Shown: piece by piece, positions 11,011 through 19,786 of the stretch
Numbering within the stretch: position 1 is the first letter of the stretch
Layout of the letters: every line of letters starts with the position of its first letter
Source: Paratrimastix pyriformis
Taxonomy: Eukaryota > Preaxostyla > Paratrimastigidae
DNA length: 60,862 bases
Reading direction: 5' to 3'
Assembly (NCBI GenBank): GCA_027972325.1
Contig: JAPMOS010000179.1
Span: 1-60,862 of the forward strand
The notes under the pieces: generated by a model
What the model was told of the DNA's origin: nothing
The model's database searches: none
What the model saw: the letters and a program-made list of their open reading frames with translations, nothing else
Made by a program: the position numbers and the translations under genes

Positions 11011-11149
11011 TCGGTTGGTTCACCAATGCGACGGGGAGGAGGTGGAGGGAGACTTTCGCACAAGCCTCCAGTCCTTCAGCCGCCGCGGACGCATCTCCAG
11101 GGCGGCCCGGAAACGCAAGAACGCACTGGTGGTCATCAATGCTCAGACG

Positions 11150-11340
11150 GAATAAATACGCAGACCATGCGATGCGAAATGTCGGGCAGACTGGCCATGA
11201 TGGCAATCTTGCAGCGGTACATCACGGCCAACATCAGATTCTACATCAATGGTGAAGGGGATGGGAAATGTTGGTGTGGGGCGAGAGACTATACGAACCA
11301 TTTGGTTTTTGAATGCCCGGCTATGATGGGCAGTGTCGCT
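11150..11340 (+). pseudogene. CA-LINE ORF2, CCHC zinc-knuckle region
   Basis: KCWCGARDYTNHLVFECP at about 11265-11325 gives C-x-C-x7-H-x4-C, the knuckle found after RNase H or RT in many I/R1/Tad-type LINEs. It is followed by Met-x-x-Ser-Val and helical sequence, as usual in that family. The frame that carries it stays open from 11026 to 12072, the longest unbroken stretch of ORF2. Confidence 0.75.
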
Positions 11341-11499
11341 GAAAGGTGGAGTGGTGCCAATGCGATCAAACTGATCGCGTGGCTGGACAAGGGGGAAGGA
11401 GCAGAAGATGCAGAACAATTGCTCCAAGAAAAATGGGTGGAGCCTATGGGTCAAAGTGTGCAGGTGAGAGGTAAGCAAATAGCGATGGACAGACTCTGG

Positions 11500-12568
11500 G
11501 AGCTCATCGAGCGATCGCGGGGGCGCTGGTACCGCGCCCGAACCTGGGACAGCTTCTGGGAAATGTTCACCACAGAAGTGGCGAACCTCTGCGATCGATA
11601 TGTGGATGGGATGAGTACGGAGATGGCAGAAGGGCAGACCCACAAGAGCACCCTGCGAAACCAGTGGACGACCCCCCACGTGGTGTCCTCTCTGCTCAGA
11701 CAAGCAGGCAGTTTGACAACGATGGCATTCTCGCATCCTGGGAATGCCGATCTGAGCTTCCCCGAATTCAGAACGCCCAGCAAGGATGACTGGTTTTTGG
11801 GTGGAAGACTGGATGGCTACGGGTTGTTTAAGGAGAATCGCGACCTCCTCATCTTCACCAACCCTGAATACAACCCACAGGAGGAGATGGACCGGTTATT
11901 TACGGCAATTGGCGATTGGGCGGAGAGCCCAATTGGTAGAGCTGGGAAGAGAGCCTTCCGATGTATCGCGATAGTCCCGTACGGAGTGGGCAAGCCAAAC
12001 CGGACGCGGCCGGTGCAGGGAATGAAGGCGCAGCATGGAGTCGGTTTGGCGCTGAGGGGGACATGCAACTGAAGGAGCTGTTTATCATTGAGGAAGGGGG
12101 CTTCAGCTTCTGGCTGCCGAGCTTCGGCGGACGGGGGAGAAAGGTGCGGGGAAGGCCCCGTTTGACGTGGGCATTCTGCTCTTCGAGAACCAGCGGGCCC
12201 GAGAGAGATTCCCGATGGACCCAGCCCCCTTGTGGGCATTGGAGAACATGTTGCGAAAGGAGGCGGGAGCGCGAAGAGTGGAGGCTGACTATGAGGGGCG
12301 TCCGAAGGAGGGCGAAGTGCTCTATAACTGGAGGGGGATTTCAGAAGGTGTGGTGAAGAAAGTTGCTGGGAGACTGCGAAGACGGTGCGGGCTTAGGGAA
12401 ATCTACGCGAATGACTGCAGACTGGCAGCAGAGCTGGGGATTGTGGATGAAGAGACCCAGAAGGAGATTGGGAGCGAACTGGGTGGACTGCGGAGAACTA
12501 TGCTGGTAGCGATCAAGCAACGGAAGAAGAACGAGAAGAACGAGGAAGGGATGGACGAAGGGACGTAG
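11500..12568 (+). pseudogene. CA-LINE ORF2, methyltransferase-like C-terminal extension
   Basis: About 350 residues follow the zinc knuckle, which is unusual for an I-type LINE. Seen in order: NQWTTPHVVSSLL near 11655, HPGNADLSFPEF near 11735, LLIFTNPEYNPQEEM at about 11845-11885, and IAIVPYG near 11965. W-x-TP at the start, an Asn/Asp-Pro-x-Tyr catalytic-type tetrapeptide after a hydrophobic strand, and a later strand ending in Pro match the order of motifs in phage-type DNA adenine methyltransferases and PCIF1-like folds. NPEY differs from the usual NPPY. The frame changes near 12060-12170; the last part is helical and lysine-rich and stops at 12566-12568. Function is inference. Confidence 0.5.
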
Positions 12569-12730
12569 TCCGAGTGTCGGCGGTGACCGCCCCTTGTGGG
12601 CGCGAGCCGACCCATGGACCACTTGGGGCGTTCCTTCTTGCGAGCTTGTCTCGCGGGGAGGGCGGACCGGGAGGTCTATGTTACCCGCGGGCTTCGGCCC
12701 GATAACGGACTCGGCGTAAGCCGGGAAGTA

Positions 12731-12731
<1 letters not shown>
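12569..12731 (+). promoter_or_regulatory. CA-LINE structured 3' UTR
   Basis: After the ORF2 stop the DNA folds readily. GTCGGC...GCCGAC brackets smaller hairpins at 12573-12620. At 12688-12701 CGGGC-TTCG-GCCCG forms a UUCG tetraloop, and at 12712-12723 CGGC-GTAA-GCCG forms a GNRA-type tetraloop. Such structures just before the tail are what LINE reverse transcriptases recognise in families studied elsewhere. The first hairpin and its flanks recur in the SCA retroposon with compensating stem changes. Confidence 0.65.

Positions 12732-12776
<45 letters not shown>
12732..12776 (+). repeat. (CA)n tail of CA-LINE
   Basis: A perfect run of about 22 CA units directly follows GGGAAGTAT and directly precedes the right target duplication. 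It is the 3' end of the inserted RNA copy, equivalent to the short tandem tails of I-type LINEs. Confidence 0.9.
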
Positions 12777-12779
<3 letters not shown>

Positions 12780-13081
12780 GGAGGGAGGGTGGCGCGCAAG
12801 GTACACATTGACGAGATCAACGACGGACTGCAGTACTTGGCGAGCGGCCTCCGGGGAGAAGTCGTCCGGGTCGGTCGGCCGGGCCCGCTTGCGCTCGGCC
12901 TTCGCCTTGGGTTCGGGGGCACGGCCGCCCTCGTCCGACGACGAGGAGGAGATCTCCACTGGGGCCGGGTGCTTGTGCCGGTGCCGCGGCCTGGCGTCCT
13001 CCTGGGGGGCGTCGTCCGAGCCCTTCGCCTCCGCAGCCTCTTGGCCTCATGAGGCGGCCCAGGCTTCCGGCGGGCCGGTGG
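12777..13081 (-). pseudogene. gene M copy 1, middle part between two insertions
   Basis: The minus-strand exon encodes an acidic serine run (EISSSSSDEGG), a basic proline/lysine part and DFSPEAARQVLQSVVDLVN, matching copy 2 at about 38180-38465. The last segment lies in an 81-bp unit that occurs twice in tandem in copy 2 and also once on the other side of the CA-LINE (4047-4134), so the LINE landed between the two units. The left edge carries the LINE target duplication and the right edge (13071-13081) the SCA duplication. Confidence 0.65.
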
Positions 13082-13162
13082 GTGTGTGTGTGTCATACTA
13101 TTTCGACTGCCAGTAACTGCGCGCAAAACACAGCCTCCTGAAACAGAGGAAAATCCGTTAAT

Positions 13163-13176
13163 CCGGTCGAAACCGG
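13163..13176 (-). promoter_or_regulatory. SCA 3' UUCG hairpin
   Basis: Minus strand CCGGT-TTCG-ACCGG, preceded by ATGTTACCCG and followed by ATTAACGGA. The CA-LINE has the same flanks around a hairpin whose stem differs at two base pairs, both compensated. Copy 2 carries the identical hairpin at 23237-23250. Confidence 0.75.
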
Positions 13177-13395
13177 CGGGTAACATGCCGACCTACACCC
13201 CTTCAGGGGTAGGCGTACAGACGGCATGGCGGGAAAGAGAGAGACTGGAAGCAGAATCGTTCAAACACTTGACAGCAATCAAAAGGAACATCAAAAGAAA
13301 GAACGGGGCCAGTAGGGGGACAAAGGGATCCAACACTGAGACACGGGACAAGAAGAACAGAAAAAAGGGGGGGGCGAAGGATGCAAAAGAGACAG

Positions 13396-14490
13396 TTAGA
13401 ACGAAAAATATTCCCGAACCCAGCCTGTGGGGGCGGCGGAACCCATCCACCATGACCTACCACCTCGGTAGGACAGGCGTACTGGGCCCCTGATCCACCA
13501 TCCCCATTCTCGTAGCTCCCTTCCCAAATGCCCACGGTTGGCAACAGGCAAGAGGTCGGAGCGGCTGATCTTCGGAGGCACGGCAGAAGCGGCATGGTCG
13601 GGCGTCGAGGTAGCACGAGCGGGCGCAGCAGGCACAGCAGACAATGGAGACACACCAGCAGCAACAGAGACAACAACCGGGGCAACAGCGGCAGCAACAG
13701 GAACCAGAACAGGGGCAGGGGCATAGGTAGGGGCAGGGGCAGGGGCAGCTGCAGGTGCAGTTGCAGGGGCAGGTGCAGGTGCAGGTGCAGGTGCAGGTGC
13801 AGGTGCAGGTGCTGTTGCCGGAGCATGAGCCGCAGTCGGAGCCGGAACAGGTGCCGGCTTGGCAAATGGATTCGCCAAGGTGAGAGGTGCTCTTGGGACA
13901 GCGGAAGAGGCAAACGGATTGCTGGAAGAAGGGGAACGGGCTCTCTCCTTCTTCCCAGCGGGACGATCGCCATCGATGATCGGGTGGCGAGTTCCACCTC
14001 CACCTCCAAGTTGCTTTGGACCACGGTAGGTAGTCTCCCCAACAGATAGGAGGACTCGTTCTGGCGGTGTGCGGTGTTTGTCCACAGACGAGCCGCGCGA
14101 TGATTCTTGTGGCACGTGGCAGTCGAAAGTTCGCACATTCGATTGCTGGAACAATAAAGCCCCAAGAAGTTGGAAAATAAACTGGCTGATCGCTTCAGGC
14201 TGCTTCTTCGGATTGTCCTCCAGCAGCATGTGCACCGTGCGTTCGATGATCTCATAGCGTGGGACCCGGTGCTCATTGACGACCAATGAACTGAAGAGCT
14301 TCATAAGCTCCAAACGCATCCAAGGAGAGAGCTTGTCCAATGGAGCTGAAGAGGGGGACCACAGATGCCGACCCAACTCATCTTGAAGATACTCTACCAT
14401 AGGGTCGTCACGACTAAGGATCTCGGCGTGATCCATAATAAAGTTGGAATCGTCCTTACTGAGCTCGTCATGCTCAGTTGCGATCTCCAT
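13396..14490 (-). CDS. SCA ORF, uncharacterised 364-aa protein (copy 1)
   Basis: The frame is intact from ATG (in ATGGAGATC) to stop. The first 120 residues look globular and helical (HAEILSRDDPMVEYLQDEL, LELMKLFSSLVVNEHRVPR, ISQFIFQLLGALLF). The middle is low complexity, with serine/lysine and a long proline-alanine repeat encoded by GCAGGT-type hexamers at about 13730-13830. The C-terminus has conserved tryptophans (EWGWWIRGPVRLSY, WWMGSA, GWVREYFSF). No family is recognised. Copy 2 differs at many sites, yet the N-terminal and C-terminal protein sequences are conserved, and a base-level indel pair near 13480 keeps frame, suggesting past selection on the protein. An RNA-binding or ORF1-like role is possible but unproven. 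Confidence 0.6.
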   Translation of the reverse strand: MEIATEHDELSKDDSNFIMDHAEILSRDDPMVEYLQDELGRHLWSPSSAPLDKLSPWMRLELMKLFSSLVVNEHRVPRYEIIERTVHMLLEDNPKKQPEAISQFIFQLLGALLFQQSNVRTFDCHVPQESSRGSSVDKHRTPPERVLLSVGETTYRGPKQLGGGGGTRHPIIDGDRPAGKKERARSPSSSNPFASSAVPRAPLTLANPFAKPAPVPAPTAAHAPATAPAPAPAPAPAPAPAPATAPAAAPAPAPTYAPAPVLVPVAAAVAPVVVSVAAGVSPLSAVPAAPARATSTPDHAASAVPPKISRSDLLPVANRGHLGRELREWGWWIRGPVRLSYRGGRSWWMGSAAPTGWVREYFSF

Positions 14491-14553
14491 GGCCAGAAAC
14501 GGGCGGAACGCGGAGCAAAGGGAACGTGTAACGCCGAGACTTCAACCGGGGGA

Positions 14554-15430
14554 CGGGCCGGTGGCGGGGGGGCCGGGGCCGCGGCCTTCGCCTCCTTGGC
14601 GGCCTCCTTCTTGGACTTGGCGGCCACCGGGGCCGCCTTCTTGCCTTCTTCGGGGGCCTCGCGATCCTTCTTGGGCTTGGCGGCCACCGGGGCCGCCTTC
14701 TTGGGCTTGGGCGGGCTCGGCACATCATCGTCGTCCAGGATTCTGAAATCCAAAAAAGAATCAGCTGGGAAAGGCCAGAACCCGCTCCGACAGACGGCCG
14801 AGCGGCTCCAGTTCCCTTGTCCTTGTGCTCGACGGCGCCAGAGGCGGGCGTCGTCGGACGGGCCGGGGTCGGGGCGGTCAGGGCGGTCGGGGCCTTCGGG
14901 GCGGTAGGGGTCGGGGCAGGGGGCGCTCCTGGTGCGGTGTGCGTGGCGGCGGGGGCGGGAGACCTAACAAAGAACGAATTTAGCACCGAGCCGGAGGTGC
15001 GATGCAAATACGGACGAGGGCTCTCGCGTTCGGGCTCGTCCTCCCCACCGATGTCGAGGAGGAGGTCTTTGCCGGCGGAATCAGGTGAGGACGGCCGGAA
15101 AAGGCCGTCAAAAGTCTGTCGAATCAGCTCCAGATGGTAGGGCGTCACGAGCCCCGCGCCCAACGGCTGGGTGAGGGAGTAGAGGCGTCGACGGAAGCGA
15201 TGACAACAAGTTTCGGAAAAACGAGGGAGCGAGTAAAAACAAACCAATTGATCGCCTGGTAACCCTCGGCCCATTTCGGGGGGTCCTGGCCGATCGCACC
15301 CTCGCAATACTCAATGGCTTCTTGGGGGGTGTGGAACTGGTCCCAATCGAGTTCATCTGAAAACGGCAAAAAGGCGCGTTAACAAAGGTTAGAACCCGGG
15401 GTAAGGTCCACCTCGCGAGTTGAATGAGAA
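14554..15430 (-). pseudogene. gene M copy 1, 5' part
   Basis: The minus strand holds at least four exons separated by GT-AG introns at 15357-15411 (55 nt), 15166-15243 (78 nt), 14964-15011 (48 nt) and 14743-14795 (53 nt). Exons read ELDWDQFHTPQEAIEYCEG, VTPYHLELIRQTFDGLF, KDLLLDIGGEDEPERES, an alanine/proline/threonine linker, then ILDDDDVPSPPKPKKAA and lysine/alanine repeats. No domain is recognised. The first exon runs into the sat144 array, so the true start is not visible. Copy 2 (38640-38988) confirms the exon and intron sequences. Confidence 0.65.
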
Positions 15431-15656
15431 CACCACCACCTCGAAAAATTCGATTTCTATTGAAAATCCAGACCGCCGGTATGGATTTTAGTACCCCCGA
15501 CAAACATCGCGCTACTGGTTCTGATGATGTAAATCGATGAGTTTCATCGAAAAAACACTTGCACCTCGAAAAATTCGATTTCTATTGAAAATCCATACCG
15601 CCGGTATGGATTTTAGTACCCCCGACAAACATCGCGTTACGGGTTCTGATGATGTA

Positions 15657-16391
15657 CAGTATGTGTGGTTTCTAGTCAACTCTAGTCAACTTTTTTACAA
15701 GAGCTCTAGTGAACTCTTGCCGACAAGTTTGTTGACTCAAATTTTTATAACTCTAGTCAAATCTGACTAGAATTCTAGTCAAATCTTGCTGACTCACTTG
15801 TCGACCGACATCCGACTAAAAGATGAGTCACTACTCTTGTCACTCTTGTACTTGACTGGTCTTGTCAACTCTTGTCCTTACTCGCCTTGTAAATGTCTTG
15901 TACTGACTGACTTGTCATTTTTTTTTATGCGAATTAAGACGTGAGGGGGATGAGAATTGAACCACTGACCTGAAACTTGCTGACCTGACACCCTACCTGC
16001 TGGACTAAAATGGCATGACCTACCAACTGAGAGTGGGTGAGTCGAACATGACACTCAAACAAAAGGCCAGTGTTTGCGGGTTCTCGTAAGGTCTTGTGCG
16101 AGTTTGTCGCGGCTTGTAACATTCTTGTCGGGGCTGATCAACCTGTGTTGGTTGACTGACCCCAGCCGACAAGATTTGACTGACCCCTCGGCCAGTCAAC
16201 TGCTCAGTCAACAAACTTCAACAAGACTCCTGCTGACTGACGGGTCAGTGGTCACAAAACTTCAGTCAAATTCTCGTTGACAAGAGCGTCAGTGCTTGTC
16301 AATTTCAGTCACCTCTTGTGGACTGATTTTCACTCATCAGTCAAATTTCAGTCAACTTCAGTCAATTCTTGTCGACAAACCACACATACTG
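15657..16391. mobile_element. Tc1/mariner-type MITE in sat144
   Basis: A 735-bp insert has perfect 15-bp terminal inverted repeats CAGTATGTGTGGTTT and is flanked by TA on both sides (15655-15656, 16392-16393). The neighbouring satellite units show the empty site with a single TA. CAGT ends plus TA duplication are typical of IS630/Tc1/mariner elements. No transposase is encoded. The interior is full of short GTCAA, AGTC and TTGTC words in both orientations, giving it a different composition from its surroundings. Confidence 0.85.
15940..16050 (-). other. tRNA-like remnant inside the MITE
   Basis: On the minus strand TCAGTTGGTAGG resembles a polymerase III A box, and GTGGTTCAATTCTC about 70 bases downstream resembles a B box. 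The T-arm does not pair well and no clear acceptor stem forms, so this is not called as a tRNA gene. It may be a decayed tRNA or chance. Confidence 0.25.
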
Positions 16392-16804
16392 TAAATCGAT
16401 GAGTTTCATCGAAAAAACACTTGGGATGATGTCAGAACACCACCCCGAAAAATTCGATTTCTATTGAAAATCCATACCGCCGGTATGGATTTTAGTACCC
16501 CCGACAAACATCGCGTTACGGGTTCTGATGATGTAAATCGATGAGTGTTTCATCGAAAAAACACTTGGGATGATGTCAGAACACCACCCCGAAAAATTCG
16601 ATTTCTATTGAAAATCCATACCGCCGGTATGGATTTTAGTACCCCCGACAAACATCGCGATACCGGTTCTGATGATGTAAATCGATGAGTGTTTCATCGA
16701 AAAAACACTTGGGATGATGTTAGAACACCACCCCGAAAAATTCGATTTCTATTGAAAATCCATACCGCCGGTATGGATTTTAGTACCCCCGACAAACATC
16801 GCGC

Positions 16805-17492
16805 TATCCATCGTAAGACTCAGGATAGCAGCCGACAGCCTCCGTCTTCGGCAGTCTAGGTGCTATATCTCCTTGTTCTTCATGATAAACACCACACAAT
16901 GCAGAAAAAGTCACAAGTCAAACCCAGGTGAAAGCACTTGGAAACATCTCAAAAAAGTGTCCTGGGTGGAGAACCGGTCAGGATGGACATGGGTCGACCG
17001 GTGGTCGATAGGGTTGGTTCGACCGAAAAAAACCAATCCTAAAATTAAAATCGTATGGTCACGACGGGCAGCGTGTCCAATACGCGTCCATAAATCACAA
17101 CAAAAATCGGAGAGAGGTCAAGGGAGCCAAGAACATCGGGCGAAAGAAAAATTTAACACGCATCGGAAGGGGTGAGATTCGGGGTTAACGGCCCGAGATT
17201 CGGCAAATCTCCGATCTCCGAAAACCGTTAAGGTAATTGCGGGCCAACGGTCCATGATCGAACCGTGAAGTGACCCCGATTTGGGCTCCGGAAGGGGTCC
17301 CAAGAGAGGGTAAAAAAGCACGGATGTCGAAATCACAACAGGGCAAAAGTTGAAAAAATGAGATCCGAAATTTCCCGCCCAATTCCAGGACTTAAGGGGG
17401 CGCCCCGGACCAGCACAGTGCCTTCGTTTTTTCGTGGTGAACACCCGTTTTTTCAAGGACTACCGACCGAACAACAACGAAACTCTACTCCA
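16805..17492. other. stretch without recognised gene, upstream of a truncated ORF
   Basis: There are no convincing exons. Short inverted words occur (TTAACGG near 17186 and CCGTTAA near 17224; AGATTCGG and CCGATCT types). Because an ATG-led ORF follows, this may include its promoter or a leader or terminal repeat of an element, but no matching second copy is in the window to decide. Confidence 0.35.
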
Positions 17493-17763
17493 ATGGCCTC
17501 TACTCATCGACTTCAAGACCCTCCGATGCCCAAGATCAACATCAAGGTTCCAACTCCTGGGACACCCAATCCGACCCCCAACGGCTCTTCGAGTGGCTCT
17601 TCGAGTGCCGTTTCGGCGGGAAGGGGCACTCGCGGCCCGGGCTCGACCTTCTTGGACCGGCTGATGGTTACGGATGCCCGCGTGTCAGGGGCGGCTCCAG
17701 GTGGCCCGGCAAGCCCGGCGCAGGCCCTACAGGCGGCTGCGGCTGTCCACAAGGCTGCTTCCG
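17493..17763 (+). pseudogene. 5' part of an unknown ORF cut by a DIRS-N insertion
   Basis: ATGGCC begins about 90 codons with a serine/glycine-rich start (PNGSSSGSSS) and a likely helical alanine-rich segment (SPAQALQAAAAVHKAASVL). The frame runs straight into the left end of DIRS-N at 17764, which adds an unrelated tail [14 protein letters not shown] and a stop. The family is not recognised; it could be a host gene or the first gene of another element. Confidence 0.4.
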
Positions 17764-19494
17764 TTCTCCTTCACGAGTTCGGAGAACGAGGGACAGCCTT
17801 CGTGGGATAGCCCCAAACAAACCCAAACCAAGAAAGAGTGAACACTTGCACAGCAAGCACGCAAAACGGCACTGACATCCATAAATTTTAGCAAAAGAAT
17901 TTGACATGTCATGTCAGTGCCGGCAGTCGACTCGTCCTTTTGCGCACTAAGCAAATCCCAACGCAATCCTTTATCCCGGAGTTCTCCATTTTCTCGGTCC
18001 TCTCGGACTCATTTTTCATAGCTTATTGGGAACTCTGAAGTCAAAGAAAACTGCATCATCATTGTCCACGGGAGCGGGGTTTGAATGATCGACCTCATCT
18101 GTTTTGACAAAGTCGCTTTCAAGCTTCAACGAGCTCTGGAAAAGATCTGCGCTCTTCTTGGGAACGGTGGGCGGTGCCCTTTGGCTCACGCGCACTCGCT
18201 TCCGCGCCACTTCGGTGGTGCATTATCGCGACCTCCCGCTCATGTATCGGTTGGCACTCGGGGTTTCTTCGGGGTCCCCCCCGTAGTTATTATCCTCGTG
18301 CTTTTTCGTCGTTTGCCGGCTGAAACGGACTTGTGACCCGCTGGGTCTTGTGAGGTGATTGGAGAATGATCGGAGGCCCTGGCCTCCCACCAACCCTCTC
18401 GGGTCTGTGTTGATCCCTGGTATTTGCTCTTCCAGAAGAGACAGACGTGAAAAACTCTGTTCCTTGTTCTCAAATGAACGAAAACAAACAAAACCAGCAC
18501 GAAGAAAGAACAAACATTACCGTTTTTATACAGACTGCTTGCAGCTTTGAACGTGCTGGTTTGAACTTGGGTCCTGATTTCACACCCGAGGACACGTCTG
18601 GTGAAATGCAGTACTGTGGCTGCAGTTTTGTATTCGATTTCTTCGAACGGCTGCTCGTTTTCACGGGCGCTTCACTCCAGCGCTGCATGCGAGAAATACT
18701 CATTGCGAGGGCTCCGATGAGGCGTCTCTTTGAGGTCTTTGATTGGTTTAACACAAAGACGACACGTTCTGGCGTAGCGCAAGTCTGTTTGGATTTGCGT
18801 TCGCCCCTCATTTGGACCTCATTTTGAGTCTCATTCTCTGGCAGTCCTTCACCCTTTCAACCAAACGCTTCGTCTTGTGTGAGCTGGACACTGTTATTTT
18901 AGTGCGGTCTTTCAAAGCGGGTTTGCCAAGCACTGCACTCATTCTCGGACGCTCGAAATGCTCATTCTTCTTTAGTTGCGCTTCTTTCGCCCAACTCCCC
19001 CCTTTTTCTTGGAAAACATGCGGGTCCCCTCTTTTCGGCGGACTATTTTGCAAAGTCTGGGTCTTGGGTCTCGCTCATTCTGGAATGCTCTCGGCTTGAT
19101 CGATCGAAGATGACTGAAAGAAAACTCCTGCGAGTCGGGTTCGAGGGCCCTCAATAAACGGCCGGGCCACTTGAAGAAGTTTGGTCAGTCCGCACTTCAC
19201 TCATAATCTCGGAATGCTCATTCTCCGACAGCCCGAAGTTCTCTCCCGCACCCGTTCGGGCGCACCTTGGGCACTCATCGGCCATGAGCGGACGACAAAG
19301 TACCGTCGGTTCGCCTTCAGGTCATTCAACTGGAAATTCTCGCAAGGGGTACATTTTGAACCACTGTGGAACTCGGACGTGGTCTGCACAAGAGGCGGGC
19401 ATCGCCACTCACCACTCAGTTTTTGCCTTCGGTCACTGTGTTCAGCCCGAAACGCGCGCCCCGGACCCACACGGATTTGCCAGGGGACCGTCGG

Positions 19495-19721
19495 GCATGG
19501 CGCACCGCGGACATGGCGCACCGCGGGCATGACGCACCGCGGGCATGACGCACCGCGGACATGACGGCCACCGCGGGCATGACCCACCGCGGACATGACA
19601 CACCGCGGACATGACGCACCGCGGGCATGACGCACCGCGGGCATGACGCACCGCGGGCATGGCGCACCGCGGGCATGACGCACCGCGGGCATGACGCACC
19701 GCGGACATGACGCGCCGCGGG
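19495..19721 (+). repeat. 16-bp minisatellite, about 14 units
   Basis: Units of the form ATGACGCACCGCGGRC recur about 14 times inside DIRS-N. The equivalent tract at 52965-53105 has about 8-9 units. As 16 is not a multiple of three, every frame is crossed by the same peptide-like words, which explains the long but meaningless frames. Confidence 0.85.
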
Positions 19722-19786
19722 CAGCGCGCACCACCATTCGGCGTGTGACTGACCAGGGGGTGGGGAAGTTCCGCACCTCGGGCATT

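Larger units (their letters stand above)
4135..12776 (+). mobile_element. CA-LINE, I/Tad-type non-LTR retrotransposon with (CA)n tail
   Basis: This 8.6 kb non-LTR retrotransposon is inserted in gene M with a 12-bp target duplication. In order it has a 49-nt leader, an ORF1 with an RRM-like motif, a long purine-rich stretch, then ORF2 with an APE-type endonuclease, reverse transcriptase, RNase H, a CCHC knuckle and a further C-terminal domain with methyltransferase-like motifs. It ends in two hairpins and about 22 CA repeats. RNase H plus CCHC place it near the I/Tad/R1 groups. The ORFs are broken by about ten frame changes, so this copy is dead although nearly full length. A short 3' fragment of a related copy lies at 56902-56955 in the opposite orientation. 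Confidence 0.88.
13082..14553 (-). mobile_element. SCA retroposon copy 1 with (CA)n tail
   Basis: This 1.47 kb element is inserted in gene M and flanked by the 11-bp duplication CGGGCCGGTGG (13071-13081 and 14554-14564); the empty site is at about 38460. On the minus strand it has a 63-nt leader starting TCCCCCGGTTGAAG, a 364-codon ORF, a roughly 310-nt 3' UTR with hairpins, and a tail AGTATGACACACACACAC. No polymerase is encoded. Its 3' end has the CA-LINE UUCG hairpin and tail type, so trans-mobilisation by that LINE is likely. Copy 2 at 23160-24574 starts at the same 5' base, so both look full length. Confidence 0.82.
15431..16804. repeat. sat144 tandem array with two palindromes per unit
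   Basis: Units begin near 15431, 15561, 16441, 16585 and 16729. The last three are spaced by 144 bases; the first is shorter and the last partial. Each carries the 13-bp arms AAAATCCATACCG / CGGTATGGATTTT around one C, and TCGATGA / TCATCGA around 3-5 bases. Unit 1 has a mismatch in the first palindrome. The array is split by a MITE at 15657-16391. It lies directly upstream of gene M. Confidence 0.85.

Noticed and set aside
13730-13830. Antifreeze-like (PA)n protein
   Set aside because: The proline-alanine run is a hexanucleotide expansion inside the SCA ORF, not a separate gene.
15431-16804. CRISPR-like array
   Set aside because: Units are 144 bp without unique spacers and lie in eukaryotic DNA; this is a satellite.
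18016-19100. Short open frames in DIRS-N such as 18812-19099
   Set aside because: They are not recognisable, lie in AT-richer non-coding element DNA and are not framed consistently between the two copies.
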